Under the pieces are notes generated by a model. The model was not told where the DNA came from, did no database searches, and saw only the letters and a list, made by a program, of their open reading frames with translations. From positions 1 to 60,234 of IMG/VR virus record IMGVR_UViG_3300037488_001588: a stretch of DNA of 60,234 nt. One strand, written 5' to 3'. Positions 43,023 through 50,574 of the stretch are shown here, one piece after another (position 1 is the stretch's first letter; each line of letters begins with the position of its first letter). The stretch is from a virus. Made by a program: the position numbers and the translations under genes.

Positions 43023-43855
43023 CAGTTCTTCCCTCTCGAAAGGTTGGCGGCGTACTCCTCCTCGGAGATGCCCGAGATCTTCGCGGCCTCGCGCTGGTCG
43101 GCGTTCAGTCGCACGGCGTTCTTGCCCGTGCTGCGCGACGGTGGCGCCGCAGCAGGCGGCGTGTCGGCCCCTCGCTCGCGGACAGCCGTGGCGGCCGACG
43201 ACGTCTGCGGCGGGTCGTCGGTGTGCGGCTCGTGTCGCGTGGCAGGGTTGATGCCGAGCACCTCCTCGACCTTGGCGTAGTACTCGGGCGTCTCCTCCCG
43301 CAGGCCGGCGCCGTTCACGGCGACGTTGTGCGCCCCGATCATGGCGGCGTACTTCTTCGGATCGCGTGCGAATTCCGGATGCTTGCGGATCCACGCAGCT
43401 GACTGCTTGGCGCCTCCGTCCTCCATGCTGCGCGCCAGATCCTCGACGGGATCGCCCGTCCTGACAGGCCCGGCGGCGGCCGGCGGCGGCGTTTCCTTCA
43501 TCGCGCGGAGGCCGAGCTGGAGCTGGTTCAGCTTGGCGGCCACGTCGGCGAGCTGGTCGTTGGCTTCGATCTCGGCATCGATATCGCCCACGCCGCGCGC
43601 GTCGCGGTACTGCTGCTTGAGCGCGTCGCGTTCCATCGAGAGCTTGTCGATCGCGCTCTCGACGATCTGCTGGTTGGTCTCGTGGACCTCGCCGCTCTTC
43701 TCGCGCAGATCGCTCGTGAGCTTGCGCTCACGGCCCTCTGCCGCGATGCGCTTGCCTTCCTCGACCTTGAGGCGCTCGCGCAGCTCCTCGATGCCTTCCT
43801 CGACCTCCTTGATGGGGCGGTCGTCTTCGCCGATCTTGATCTCTTCGCCTGCCAT
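43022..43855 (-). CDS. Scaffolding-type protein (277 aa)
   Basis: The N-terminal 110 residues are a long charged coiled coil (IEELRERLKVEEGKRIAAE, then SAIDKLSMERDALKQQYRD). A flexible Pro/Ala-rich middle and a small C-terminal helical domain (ADQREAAKISGISEEEYAA) follow. This layout, plus the place between portal and capsid genes, is typical of capsid scaffolds. AGGAGA is 5 bases before the ATG. Confidence 0.78.
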   Translation of the reverse strand: MAGEEIKIGEDDRPIKEVEEGIEELRERLKVEEGKRIAAEGRERKLTSDLREKSGEVHETNQQIVESAIDKLSMERDALKQQYRDARGVGDIDAEIEANDQLADVAAKLNQLQLGLRAMKETPPPAAAGPVRTGDPVEDLARSMEDGGAKQSAAWIRKHPEFARDPKKYAAMIGAHNVAVNGAGLREETPEYYAKVEEVLGINPATRHEPHTDDPPQTSSAATAVRERGADTPPAAAPPSRSTGKNAVRLNADQREAAKISGISEEEYAANLSRGKN

Positions 43856-43864
43856 GGTGATCTC

Positions 43865-44254
43865 CTAGTACACGCTGTCGGGCGACGGGATGCGCAGCTT
43901 CACTGCCTCGTCGACGAGCATGCGGCACAAAGTACCGTTGATGTTGATAGGCCAGCCGTCGGATGGCCGGATCGCAATCCAGTCTCCGACTTGAGGTCCG
44001 CCTTCTGTGAAGTATCCCTCGGTCTGCGCGAACGCGACGGGGCCCATCTTCAATATAAGCGCTGCCTTACCTTGGTATTTATCTTCCCCTCGGGTGGTCT
44101 GTGTCAAGATGATGCCCTTGGCGGTCTTCTCAGGCCGCTCATAGATGCCGATCAGGACTTGGTTGTTGTAGAGGACGAAACCGTCGAGGTTTCCGAGCTT
44201 TTTCAGAAGATCCGAACGCGGATCCGTATCATGGCGCATAGCCATCGATGACAT
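43865..44254 (-). CDS. GroES-like co-chaperonin (129 aa)
   Basis: It resembles the Cpn10/GroES beta barrel. YNNQVLIGIYERPEKTAKG corresponds to the first strands, GIILTQ to the mobile loop edge, GKAALILKMGP to the conserved V-x-x-x-G-x-G region, and GDWIAIRPSDGWPI to the later strands. The length is slightly above GroES (about 97). It lies directly before the scaffold gene, so help with capsid folding, as for T4 gp31, is the likely role. Motif match is good but not proof. Confidence 0.7.
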   Translation of the reverse strand: MSSMAMRHDTDPRSDLLKKLGNLDGFVLYNNQVLIGIYERPEKTAKGIILTQTTRGEDKYQGKAALILKMGPVAFAQTEGYFTEGGPQVGDWIAIRPSDGWPININGTLCRMLVDEAVKLRIPSPDSVY

Positions 44255-44264
44255 CAGTGTCTCC

Positions 44265-44468
44265 TCACACTCGTTGCATGTCCCGCAGCGCGTCCATCAG
44301 AAGCTCCTTGGCTTTTTCAAGACCCGCTATGGTGCCAGCATGATACTTGTATGTCGCATGGTCTGGCAACTGTCCGGCCGCGAGCGTGTTCTTGGCTGCG
44401 CAGACGGCTTCATCGATACGCTTGGACGTCTCAAGTTCGAGAGCTTGATTGAATGTCTGGGCTGTCAT
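44265..44468 (-). CDS. Hypothetical helical protein (67 aa)
   Basis: MTAQTFNQALELETSKRID begins a mostly helical protein ending EKAKELLMDALRDMQRV. No family recognised; small helical proteins of this kind next to scaffold genes are common. GGAGG is 5 bases before the ATG at 44468. It follows a terminator-like hairpin. Confidence 0.65.
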   Translation of the reverse strand: MTAQTFNQALELETSKRIDEAVCAAKNTLAAGQLPDHATYKYHAGTIAGLEKAKELLMDALRDMQRV

Positions 44469-44478
44469 TGCTTCCTCC

Positions 44479-44526
44479 AAAAACAGGTGAGCCCGACACG
44501 CAGCGAGGAGTCTGCGTGTCGGGCTC
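44479..44526 (-). terminator. 15-bp stem with T-run after the basic repeat protein
   Basis: Arms GAGCCCGACACGCAG (44489-44503) and its complement (44512-44526) form a long perfect stem. On the minus strand ACCTG and then five T follow, running into the ribosome site of the next gene. It probably reduces read-through into the co-chaperonin and scaffold genes. Confidence 0.65.
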
Positions 44527-44560
44527 TGTATCGCGCGACCGTTAAGCCAAACGACCGGCG

Positions 44561-46453
44561 CTACCTCAAGTTAGCTTTTTCCAGTCTGCCCAATCCGCCC
44601 CCGGAGCCGCCGATCTTGTTCATGCCGAGACGTCCGCCTCGTGCCCGCATCGGCGGGCCCCCACCACCCATGCCAGCCATCATCGACGGAGGTGGCATGT
44701 TGGGCGGCGGTGCGCCCGGCGGCGGGCCTTGCGGCGGCATCGGAGGGGGAGGAAGCGGCATCGGAGGCGGCGGTGCCGGGATCGGACCCGGCATCGGCGG
44801 CTTGTCGTTCGCGTCCTTGCTCGGGTTCACGATGATGTTGATGTTGGTCTTGCCCTTGGTGCGGCCACCGCTCTTGCGCTCGGCGCGACCGCCTTTTTTG
44901 CGCCCGTAGCGCGCGACCATATTAGCTTCAGAATCTTCCCTATCCGCGGCCAAAGCGGCTGCATCTGCGCGTTCCATTCGCGGAAAATTTTTGGCTTCTG
45001 CCTTCCGCTGAGCGTAATCAAGTTTGCCCATACGGGCTACTTCTGACCCCCCAACGCGGCGCGGGTACATGCCCTGTCTGTCGTCAACGCGGTTGACCGC
45101 GTCTGCCAGTACATCGCCGCCGCCGGCCTTCGGCATGCGGTCGCCGGTCGGGCGTGTGCCGCCGTAGTAGGTGCCGCCGCCGCTCTTGTAGCCGCCGATG
45201 CTTTCGGCCTTCATCAGCGCGTCGAGGTTCTTGTACTTGGGCGCGCGCGGCGCGTCCAAATAGATGTCGGGGTAGCGGGGCTCACGCGACGGCGGCGGCG
45301 GCATATCTTCGTAGTTGTCAGTCGAAGATTTGCCGGGTCCGTAACCGCGCGTCGGGGCGTCGCCGGGGATGGCCTTCTTGTCCATGCCGCCGCCGACCTG
45401 CTTCTTGGTGCGGCCGCTCTTCCCCACGCCGCCACCATTTTTCTTTGTTCCCAGACCGTTAATGGCCGGGAAGAACCCTCTCTGGCTGTTCTCAGGGCGG
45501 CCTGTTGCCTGCCCGCCGCCCTTGGTGTCGGGTCCGCGTGTGGGAGCGTCGCCGGGGATAGCTTTTTGAGGCGGCGGCGCGTCCTCATAGGGCGTCTTGT
45601 CGGCCGGGCCGCCGACCTGCTTCTTGGTGCGGCCGCCCTTCTTCATGCCGCTTTCTTTTGAGTTGACGCCGAGCATGGCGTCGTAATCACCGCGCTCCAA
45701 ATCCCGCAACGCGCGAGGATCGGAGCGATCCGTCCTGTCCCTGATGAACGGCGGCGACAGCTCGCGCGGCGCGCGCCGCTCGGCGCGATACACATAGGTG
45801 GCATCTTTGAGGTTTCGGCCGTCGTCCAAGGTGTCGTTTATGCGGCGATTCATCGCCTTTGCCTCCCCCGCCGTCATGCCGCCGCCGCCCTGTTTCTCGG
45901 CGCGCTTCATGGCGGTCGGCTTGACCATCTTCCGGACCATCGCCTTGTCTTCGGCGGCATCGTCGTGGACCTTCCCGCCCTTCTTCATCTGGCTGTTCTT
46001 CACGGCGTTGGCGTGAGCGGAAGCACCGTCGTCGCCGCCCGATCCGCCGCCTTCGATCAGCTTCTTGCCCATCATGATGGGCGAGAGCATCTCAAGGGCG
46101 CCGATACCGCCGCCGCCTTCCTTGCGGGTGCGTCCGCCCTTCTTCATGCCGCCGACATGCGGCGAGCCGAACTTGTCACGGTTGGCCTGCTTGGTGTCCC
46201 TCGTCGAGATCTCGTCGGCGACGTTGCCCCGGGACTTCTTGTCGGCCCTGCGCGGCCCCCGATCGCCCTGAATGCGCCCGCCCAGCTTGTAGGCGCGGGG
46301 GCTGACCGGCCGCATGCCGGTCTTCTTGGTCGAGTTCATGTTGGTCGGCTGCTCGTAGGAGCTGGCGTCGACCTTGCCTGCACTCTGGCCGGACGAAAGA
46401 CGCTTGGCCTTGGCGCGCATGGCGGCCCGGGCAGACTTTGAGGCCTCGCTCAT
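44561..46453 (-). CDS. Basic repeat protein with KKGGRTK motifs (630 aa)
   Basis: A very basic, largely disordered protein. Short motifs of the type K-K-G-G-R-T-K recur across it (KKGGRTRKEG, KKGGRTKKQVGG, KSGRTKKQVGG, KKGGRAERKSGGRTKGK, RARGGRLGMNK). Near residue 550 a poly-proline run (PAPPPPMPLPPPPMPPQ) precedes the C-terminus. It is placed between the portal-associated giant gene and the co-chaperonin. Composition suggests DNA condensation or an internal core role; no enzyme motif was seen. It overlaps the next upstream gene by ATGA. Confidence 0.7.
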   Translation of the reverse strand: MSEASKSARAAMRAKAKRLSSGQSAGKVDASSYEQPTNMNSTKKTGMRPVSPRAYKLGGRIQGDRGPRRADKKSRGNVADEISTRDTKQANRDKFGSPHVGGMKKGGRTRKEGGGGIGALEMLSPIMMGKKLIEGGGSGGDDGASAHANAVKNSQMKKGGKVHDDAAEDKAMVRKMVKPTAMKRAEKQGGGGMTAGEAKAMNRRINDTLDDGRNLKDATYVYRAERRAPRELSPPFIRDRTDRSDPRALRDLERGDYDAMLGVNSKESGMKKGGRTKKQVGGPADKTPYEDAPPPQKAIPGDAPTRGPDTKGGGQATGRPENSQRGFFPAINGLGTKKNGGGVGKSGRTKKQVGGGMDKKAIPGDAPTRGYGPGKSSTDNYEDMPPPPSREPRYPDIYLDAPRAPKYKNLDALMKAESIGGYKSGGGTYYGGTRPTGDRMPKAGGGDVLADAVNRVDDRQGMYPRRVGGSEVARMGKLDYAQRKAEAKNFPRMERADAAALAADREDSEANMVARYGRKKGGRAERKSGGRTKGKTNINIIVNPSKDANDKPPMPGPIPAPPPPMPLPPPPMPPQGPPPGAPPPNMPPPSMMAGMGGGGPPMRARGGRLGMNKIGGSGGGLGRLEKANLR

Positions 46454-49400
46454 GCGGGTGCTCCTTTGTGGACGAGCTGTAGCGCCCGATCGACGATCGA
46501 CCGGCCGTTGGCTGGTGTGTCAGTTTTACCACGAAGAAGTCGCTTCCGAAAGACGCCGGCCTCCCCGCGATTGGCGGCGCCGCCCGCCGCGCGGGTCAGC
46601 CGGGTTTTTTCGCGGAGCTTTTTGGCGAACTCTTCTTCAAGTTCTTGCCCAGCACGACCGAGTTCGGCTGTGGGATCTCTTTTGAGGAGGTCGACCAGCC
46701 GTGATTTATAAGCTTGCCCATGATTGTCCTCATTCCAGTCGTTGCGGGCCTTCATGATCTCCGCTTCATGCATCTTGGCATGAACATCGAACGGAAGACT
46801 TTCCGCCATGCGTCGTATAGGCCCTTCTACGGCATCATTCAAGATCTTCATGGTCCCTGTGCCGCCCCTGTCGATCAGGGCCCTGATGCCGACCTTGCCG
46901 TCTACCGTGCGAATGGGCTGGTAGCCCTGAAAGAGCGCTTTTTTGGTGCCTTTCAGGGGGTCGGCATCCATGACTTTACCCCAGAAATCACGCAAACCCT
47001 CGTCCGTGTGGAGATTGTGATCTCCATCGGCGATGAAATCGACCGCAAAGCCCTTCGGGGCCGACGTCACGGGCTTCACACTGTTCGACCACACCTCGGT
47101 TTGCTGCAAAAGGTGCCCGAGAGCGTTCGAGGCGATCTCGGCGCCCTCTTTCGTGGCCAGCGCCTGACCCACGGTCGACGGGTTCTGATACTGCTGCCAG
47201 CCGCCCGTGCCGTGGACGATGTCGCGGACGTCGATGCCGGCCAGTTTCGATGCATGCTCGATCGCTTTCTGCGTCATGTGGTGCGTCAGCTCGTACTGAT
47301 CGGCCGGCGCGAGCTTTGCGAAGGCATCTCCGTACTTCTTGTGCCAAGGCGAGCCTTCCCCGGGCGCCAGCTCCATTGAGATGCGTCGCATGTTCCGGTC
47401 AAGACCGCTTACGACATCGTCTGCCTGATTGGCCGTGAGCTTCGTCATGCCCATCCAGCCGACAGCCTGCACTTCCATTGGCGTCCAGTCGTTACGGCCC
47501 TGCCAGTTTATGTTGTTCAGATGCTCCGTGATCTGCTGCCCAAACTGCGCGCGGTTTTCGTACTGTGTCTCGCTCGGAGACCCCGCCATGTCGACCCTGA
47601 TTCGGGCGATGTCCTCCGCATTGTACCCGAGCCGCGTCAGGTGATTGATCAATTTCTGATCCACGATACCTGTATCGCGCGCGGTGTGGACATCGACCAC
47701 GAAGGGCTTGCCGCCATCGGGATGGTTCGCCATCCACGACCGCACGTCCTTGCCCTCGGCTGAGTCCACGAAATCGGAGATCTTCTGCCCGACGCCCGTG
47801 ATCGGCCTCTTGGCGATGACGGATCGGGCAGCCGCCGTCGGGTTCGGCATGCCTGCGGCACGCATCTGGTCTTCTGGGACGCCTCGGTTCATCTGCTCCT
47901 TCTGCAGGAGGACGTTGTTCATGGCGCCGCTGACGTCGACATTCTGTTGCGTCACCAACCAGCCGCGCATGTACTCCTTGGCCCTCTCCGCGTCGCCGTG
48001 CGTTTGCTGGAGGAACGTGTCGTAGACTTTTTGGTACCACCCGGATGCGTCACGAATTTCGGCAGGTTCTAGGATATTTTCGTGCCGACGAACCCAGTCT
48101 TCTGGCGTGATACGACCAACCACGAAATCGGGCTTCTTCTTCGGGACGATGCCAGTGGTCGGATCGGGACTCGGTTCGGGGGCCCGAATAACGGTGCGCG
48201 GATTGGCGGGCATGCCGGGCGCATCCTCTCCCGATTGCGTGGCTTTCGCGGCTCGTGCCAGCTTCAGGCGTAGACGTTCCGCTGCCGGGGCTCTCGGAAA
48301 GATCAGACCGCGATCGGCATTGGCCTGCATGACCTGTTCGGACTGAGCTTGCGGCGTGGTCGATAGACTGTGAACGGTAGTCATCGGATCAACCGGTTGC
48401 CTCACAGGCCTTGGCGCCTGTGTCTGCAGGATCTGCTGCGCCTGCTGCACTACAGGGTGCTCGTCGGGCACTATCTGCAGAGCTTGCGATACGATGCCGG
48501 TATCGTTGGGTGGCACGGAACCTCCTCTGGCGTACGCCGTCTGGCCCTTCAGGATGCTGGCGCGCATCTTGGGGGTGATATCGATCGAGTGTAGCTTGGC
48601 GTCCTCGACATTGTCGCGGGCGTAATCATTTCGGTAGCCCATGCGCTCCTGCCGAGACATGCCGCCCCACACACGCGATGACAGCTCGTGATGCTGGCGG
48701 ATGTCTTCGTCGTTGACCTTGGACATGTCGGGTTCGACACGAACCGGATGTGTGTGCAGCTTCACCTCGGCCGACGGGTCGTGCTTCTTCACCAGCTTCT
48801 GCAGCGCAGACGGCACGATCTTGTCGTAGTAGCCCTTCATGCCCTCGCCGCCGACCTTGAGGTCGAGACCTTCGTACGTGCGGTTGTGCGCGCCGCGCGC
48901 CGGATCCGCTGCCTTGTGATCCGCGATGATCTTCTCCGCGAGATCCTTGCCGATGTGCCTGTGCAGCTCCTCGAACGGCACCGAGTCGCCGCCGACCTCG
49001 TGGTAATCGTTTGCACCCTTCGGGCGAACGGCCAGCTCGACGTGCCCCGGCTTGCTTGGTCGGCTCGTCGTGTAGATCGCGTCAACCTGCTTGCTGAGAT
49101 CGTACCGCTTGGCCTGCTCCTCGCCCGGCGTGATCAGCAGCTTGTCGTAGCCGCCCTTGGCGGCCTCGTGCAGCGCCCGCTTCAGCCCGAGGTCGGTCCA
49201 CTTCGCGGTGCTGTCGACGTAGGGCGCGCGCGGCACGCCGGCACTTTCCTCGCGTACAGCCGCGTGACCTTCCGCCGCCTGCTGGCTGCCGAAGCCGCCC
49301 GAGAAAGAGCCGTCGGGCCATGTGACTTTCCACAGGCCGTGTTCTTGGGGTTCCACTTTCCCCGGCTCCCGTTTGTCGTCGCGGAAACCCGTCTCCCGTC

Positions 49401-50574
49401 CTTGCTGCCCCCAGTCGCTCTGCAGCTCCTCCAGATGCAGCGCCTTGCCGCCGCCCGGCAGCTTGCGATCGCTGAGACGGAGGTGGGCGAGGACGTTGGG
49501 CTCGTCCCAGTGGCTGGATCGGTAGTTGTTCGCGCCCGCTTCACGGTTGCTCTGTTCTGCTTTGTCCTGCAGCTCGTCATGCCGCATGAGCGCCTGCGCG
49601 TACGCTGTCCGCATGTCCGACCTGTTCGGCGCGTTCGCTTCGTTGGCCTGTCGCAACGCCGAGAAGGCGTCCGCCTTGGCGCGGCGTGCCTGTTCGAGAT
49701 CCGCCAATACCTTACGATGCTCGTCGGCGGATGCCGGCGGCATGTGCATCAGCAGCTCGCGGTAGTTCTCACCGCCGGGCAGTGTCTTATCCTCGAACTT
49801 GGGTGCTGTGTTGCGCCCAATACCGCCAAGTTGCGTCTCCTGCACGTTCGGCAGGCCGCTCCTGAAGTGCTGCACGACCTCGTCTCGCGTCACCATCGGC
49901 TTGGCGCCCAGCTTCTCGTCGAAGCCGCTCCACTTCAGCTCGTCGGGCTTCACGCCCTTGTTCAGGAGCGTCGACCGGACCTGCGCAGGTGGTGCCTGCT
50001 GCTGGAGGGCCGTCTGCGCGATCTGGGCGGCGTGGCTGTAGAGGCCCTGCTGGTTCAGGTCGGGCGGCGTGTCGACAGCACCGCCGTCGGCGTAGGCGGT
50101 GTCGGTCTGCTGGTAGGCCGACGGCAGGTAGATGTCCCTTGCCGGCATGCCGCGTTGCTGCGCGGACCACACCAGCTGCCGATATTTCCCGGCGTACAGC
50201 GTGCCCGGTTTGTTCAGCAGCCCGGCCGCATTCTCGTAGCTGGAAGGCTTGTCGGGCCACGCTCTAGTGTAGCTGTCGGGGTGCGTATCGTTGGCGTGAG
50301 ACACCAAGGAGTACAGCTCGGGGTCGTCGCTCGCGTCAAACCCACCGTCCCGCCCGTTCCCCGGCTGTGTAACGCGCATCGCGCCTGACTTGATGAGATT
50401 CTCGGCGTTCAGCGGAGGATATGTACCCACTGCGGGGTCGCTGAAGTACTCGTTCGAGGGGCGAACCTCGCCGCCGTCGGCGTAGCGACCGGTCGTCGAG
50501 ACCACGCGCTTCGCGCGCTTGTAGGGGTCGCGCGCGGTGAGAAGCGCGGCGCGTGCGGCCTTGCTACTGTCCAT
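46450..50574 (-). CDS. Large polyvalent virion-associated protein (1374 aa)
   Basis: Three copies of Y-A-x-G-G-x-V (YADGGEV at 31, YADGGAV at 161, YARGGSV near 681) each start a helical segment. Residues about 360-660 contain ALHLEELQSDWGQQGRETG, DLGLKRALHEAAKGGYDKL and ITPGEEQAKRY, a block seen in large phage polyvalent proteins; an NTP- or nucleotide-related activity has been suspected for such blocks but I cannot assign it. The last 500 residues are helical with FVVDVHTARDTGI and VDFIADGDHNLHTDEGL. It overlaps the portal stop by 11 bases. It is probably carried in the virion. Confidence 0.65.
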   Translation of the reverse strand: MDSSKAARAALLTARDPYKRAKRVVSTTGRYADGGEVRPSNEYFSDPAVGTYPPLNAENLIKSGAMRVTQPGNGRDGGFDASDDPELYSLVSHANDTHPDSYTRAWPDKPSSYENAAGLLNKPGTLYAGKYRQLVWSAQQRGMPARDIYLPSAYQQTDTAYADGGAVDTPPDLNQQGLYSHAAQIAQTALQQQAPPAQVRSTLLNKGVKPDELKWSGFDEKLGAKPMVTRDEVVQHFRSGLPNVQETQLGGIGRNTAPKFEDKTLPGGENYRELLMHMPPASADEHRKVLADLEQARRAKADAFSALRQANEANAPNRSDMRTAYAQALMRHDELQDKAEQSNREAGANNYRSSHWDEPNVLAHLRLSDRKLPGGGKALHLEELQSDWGQQGRETGFRDDKREPGKVEPQEHGLWKVTWPDGSFSGGFGSQQAAEGHAAVREESAGVPRAPYVDSTAKWTDLGLKRALHEAAKGGYDKLLITPGEEQAKRYDLSKQVDAIYTTSRPSKPGHVELAVRPKGANDYHEVGGDSVPFEELHRHIGKDLAEKIIADHKAADPARGAHNRTYEGLDLKVGGEGMKGYYDKIVPSALQKLVKKHDPSAEVKLHTHPVRVEPDMSKVNDEDIRQHHELSSRVWGGMSRQERMGYRNDYARDNVEDAKLHSIDITPKMRASILKGQTAYARGGSVPPNDTGIVSQALQIVPDEHPVVQQAQQILQTQAPRPVRQPVDPMTTVHSLSTTPQAQSEQVMQANADRGLIFPRAPAAERLRLKLARAAKATQSGEDAPGMPANPRTVIRAPEPSPDPTTGIVPKKKPDFVVGRITPEDWVRRHENILEPAEIRDASGWYQKVYDTFLQQTHGDAERAKEYMRGWLVTQQNVDVSGAMNNVLLQKEQMNRGVPEDQMRAAGMPNPTAAARSVIAKRPITGVGQKISDFVDSAEGKDVRSWMANHPDGGKPFVVDVHTARDTGIVDQKLINHLTRLGYNAEDIARIRVDMAGSPSETQYENRAQFGQQITEHLNNINWQGRNDWTPMEVQAVGWMGMTKLTANQADDVVSGLDRNMRRISMELAPGEGSPWHKKYGDAFAKLAPADQYELTHHMTQKAIEHASKLAGIDVRDIVHGTGGWQQYQNPSTVGQALATKEGAEIASNALGHLLQQTEVWSNSVKPVTSAPKGFAVDFIADGDHNLHTDEGLRDFWGKVMDADPLKGTKKALFQGYQPIRTVDGKVGIRALIDRGGTGTMKILNDAVEGPIRRMAESLPFDVHAKMHEAEIMKARNDWNEDNHGQAYKSRLVDLLKRDPTAELGRAGQELEEEFAKKLREKTRLTRAAGGAANRGEAGVFRKRLLRGKTDTPANGRSIVDRALQLVHKGAPA

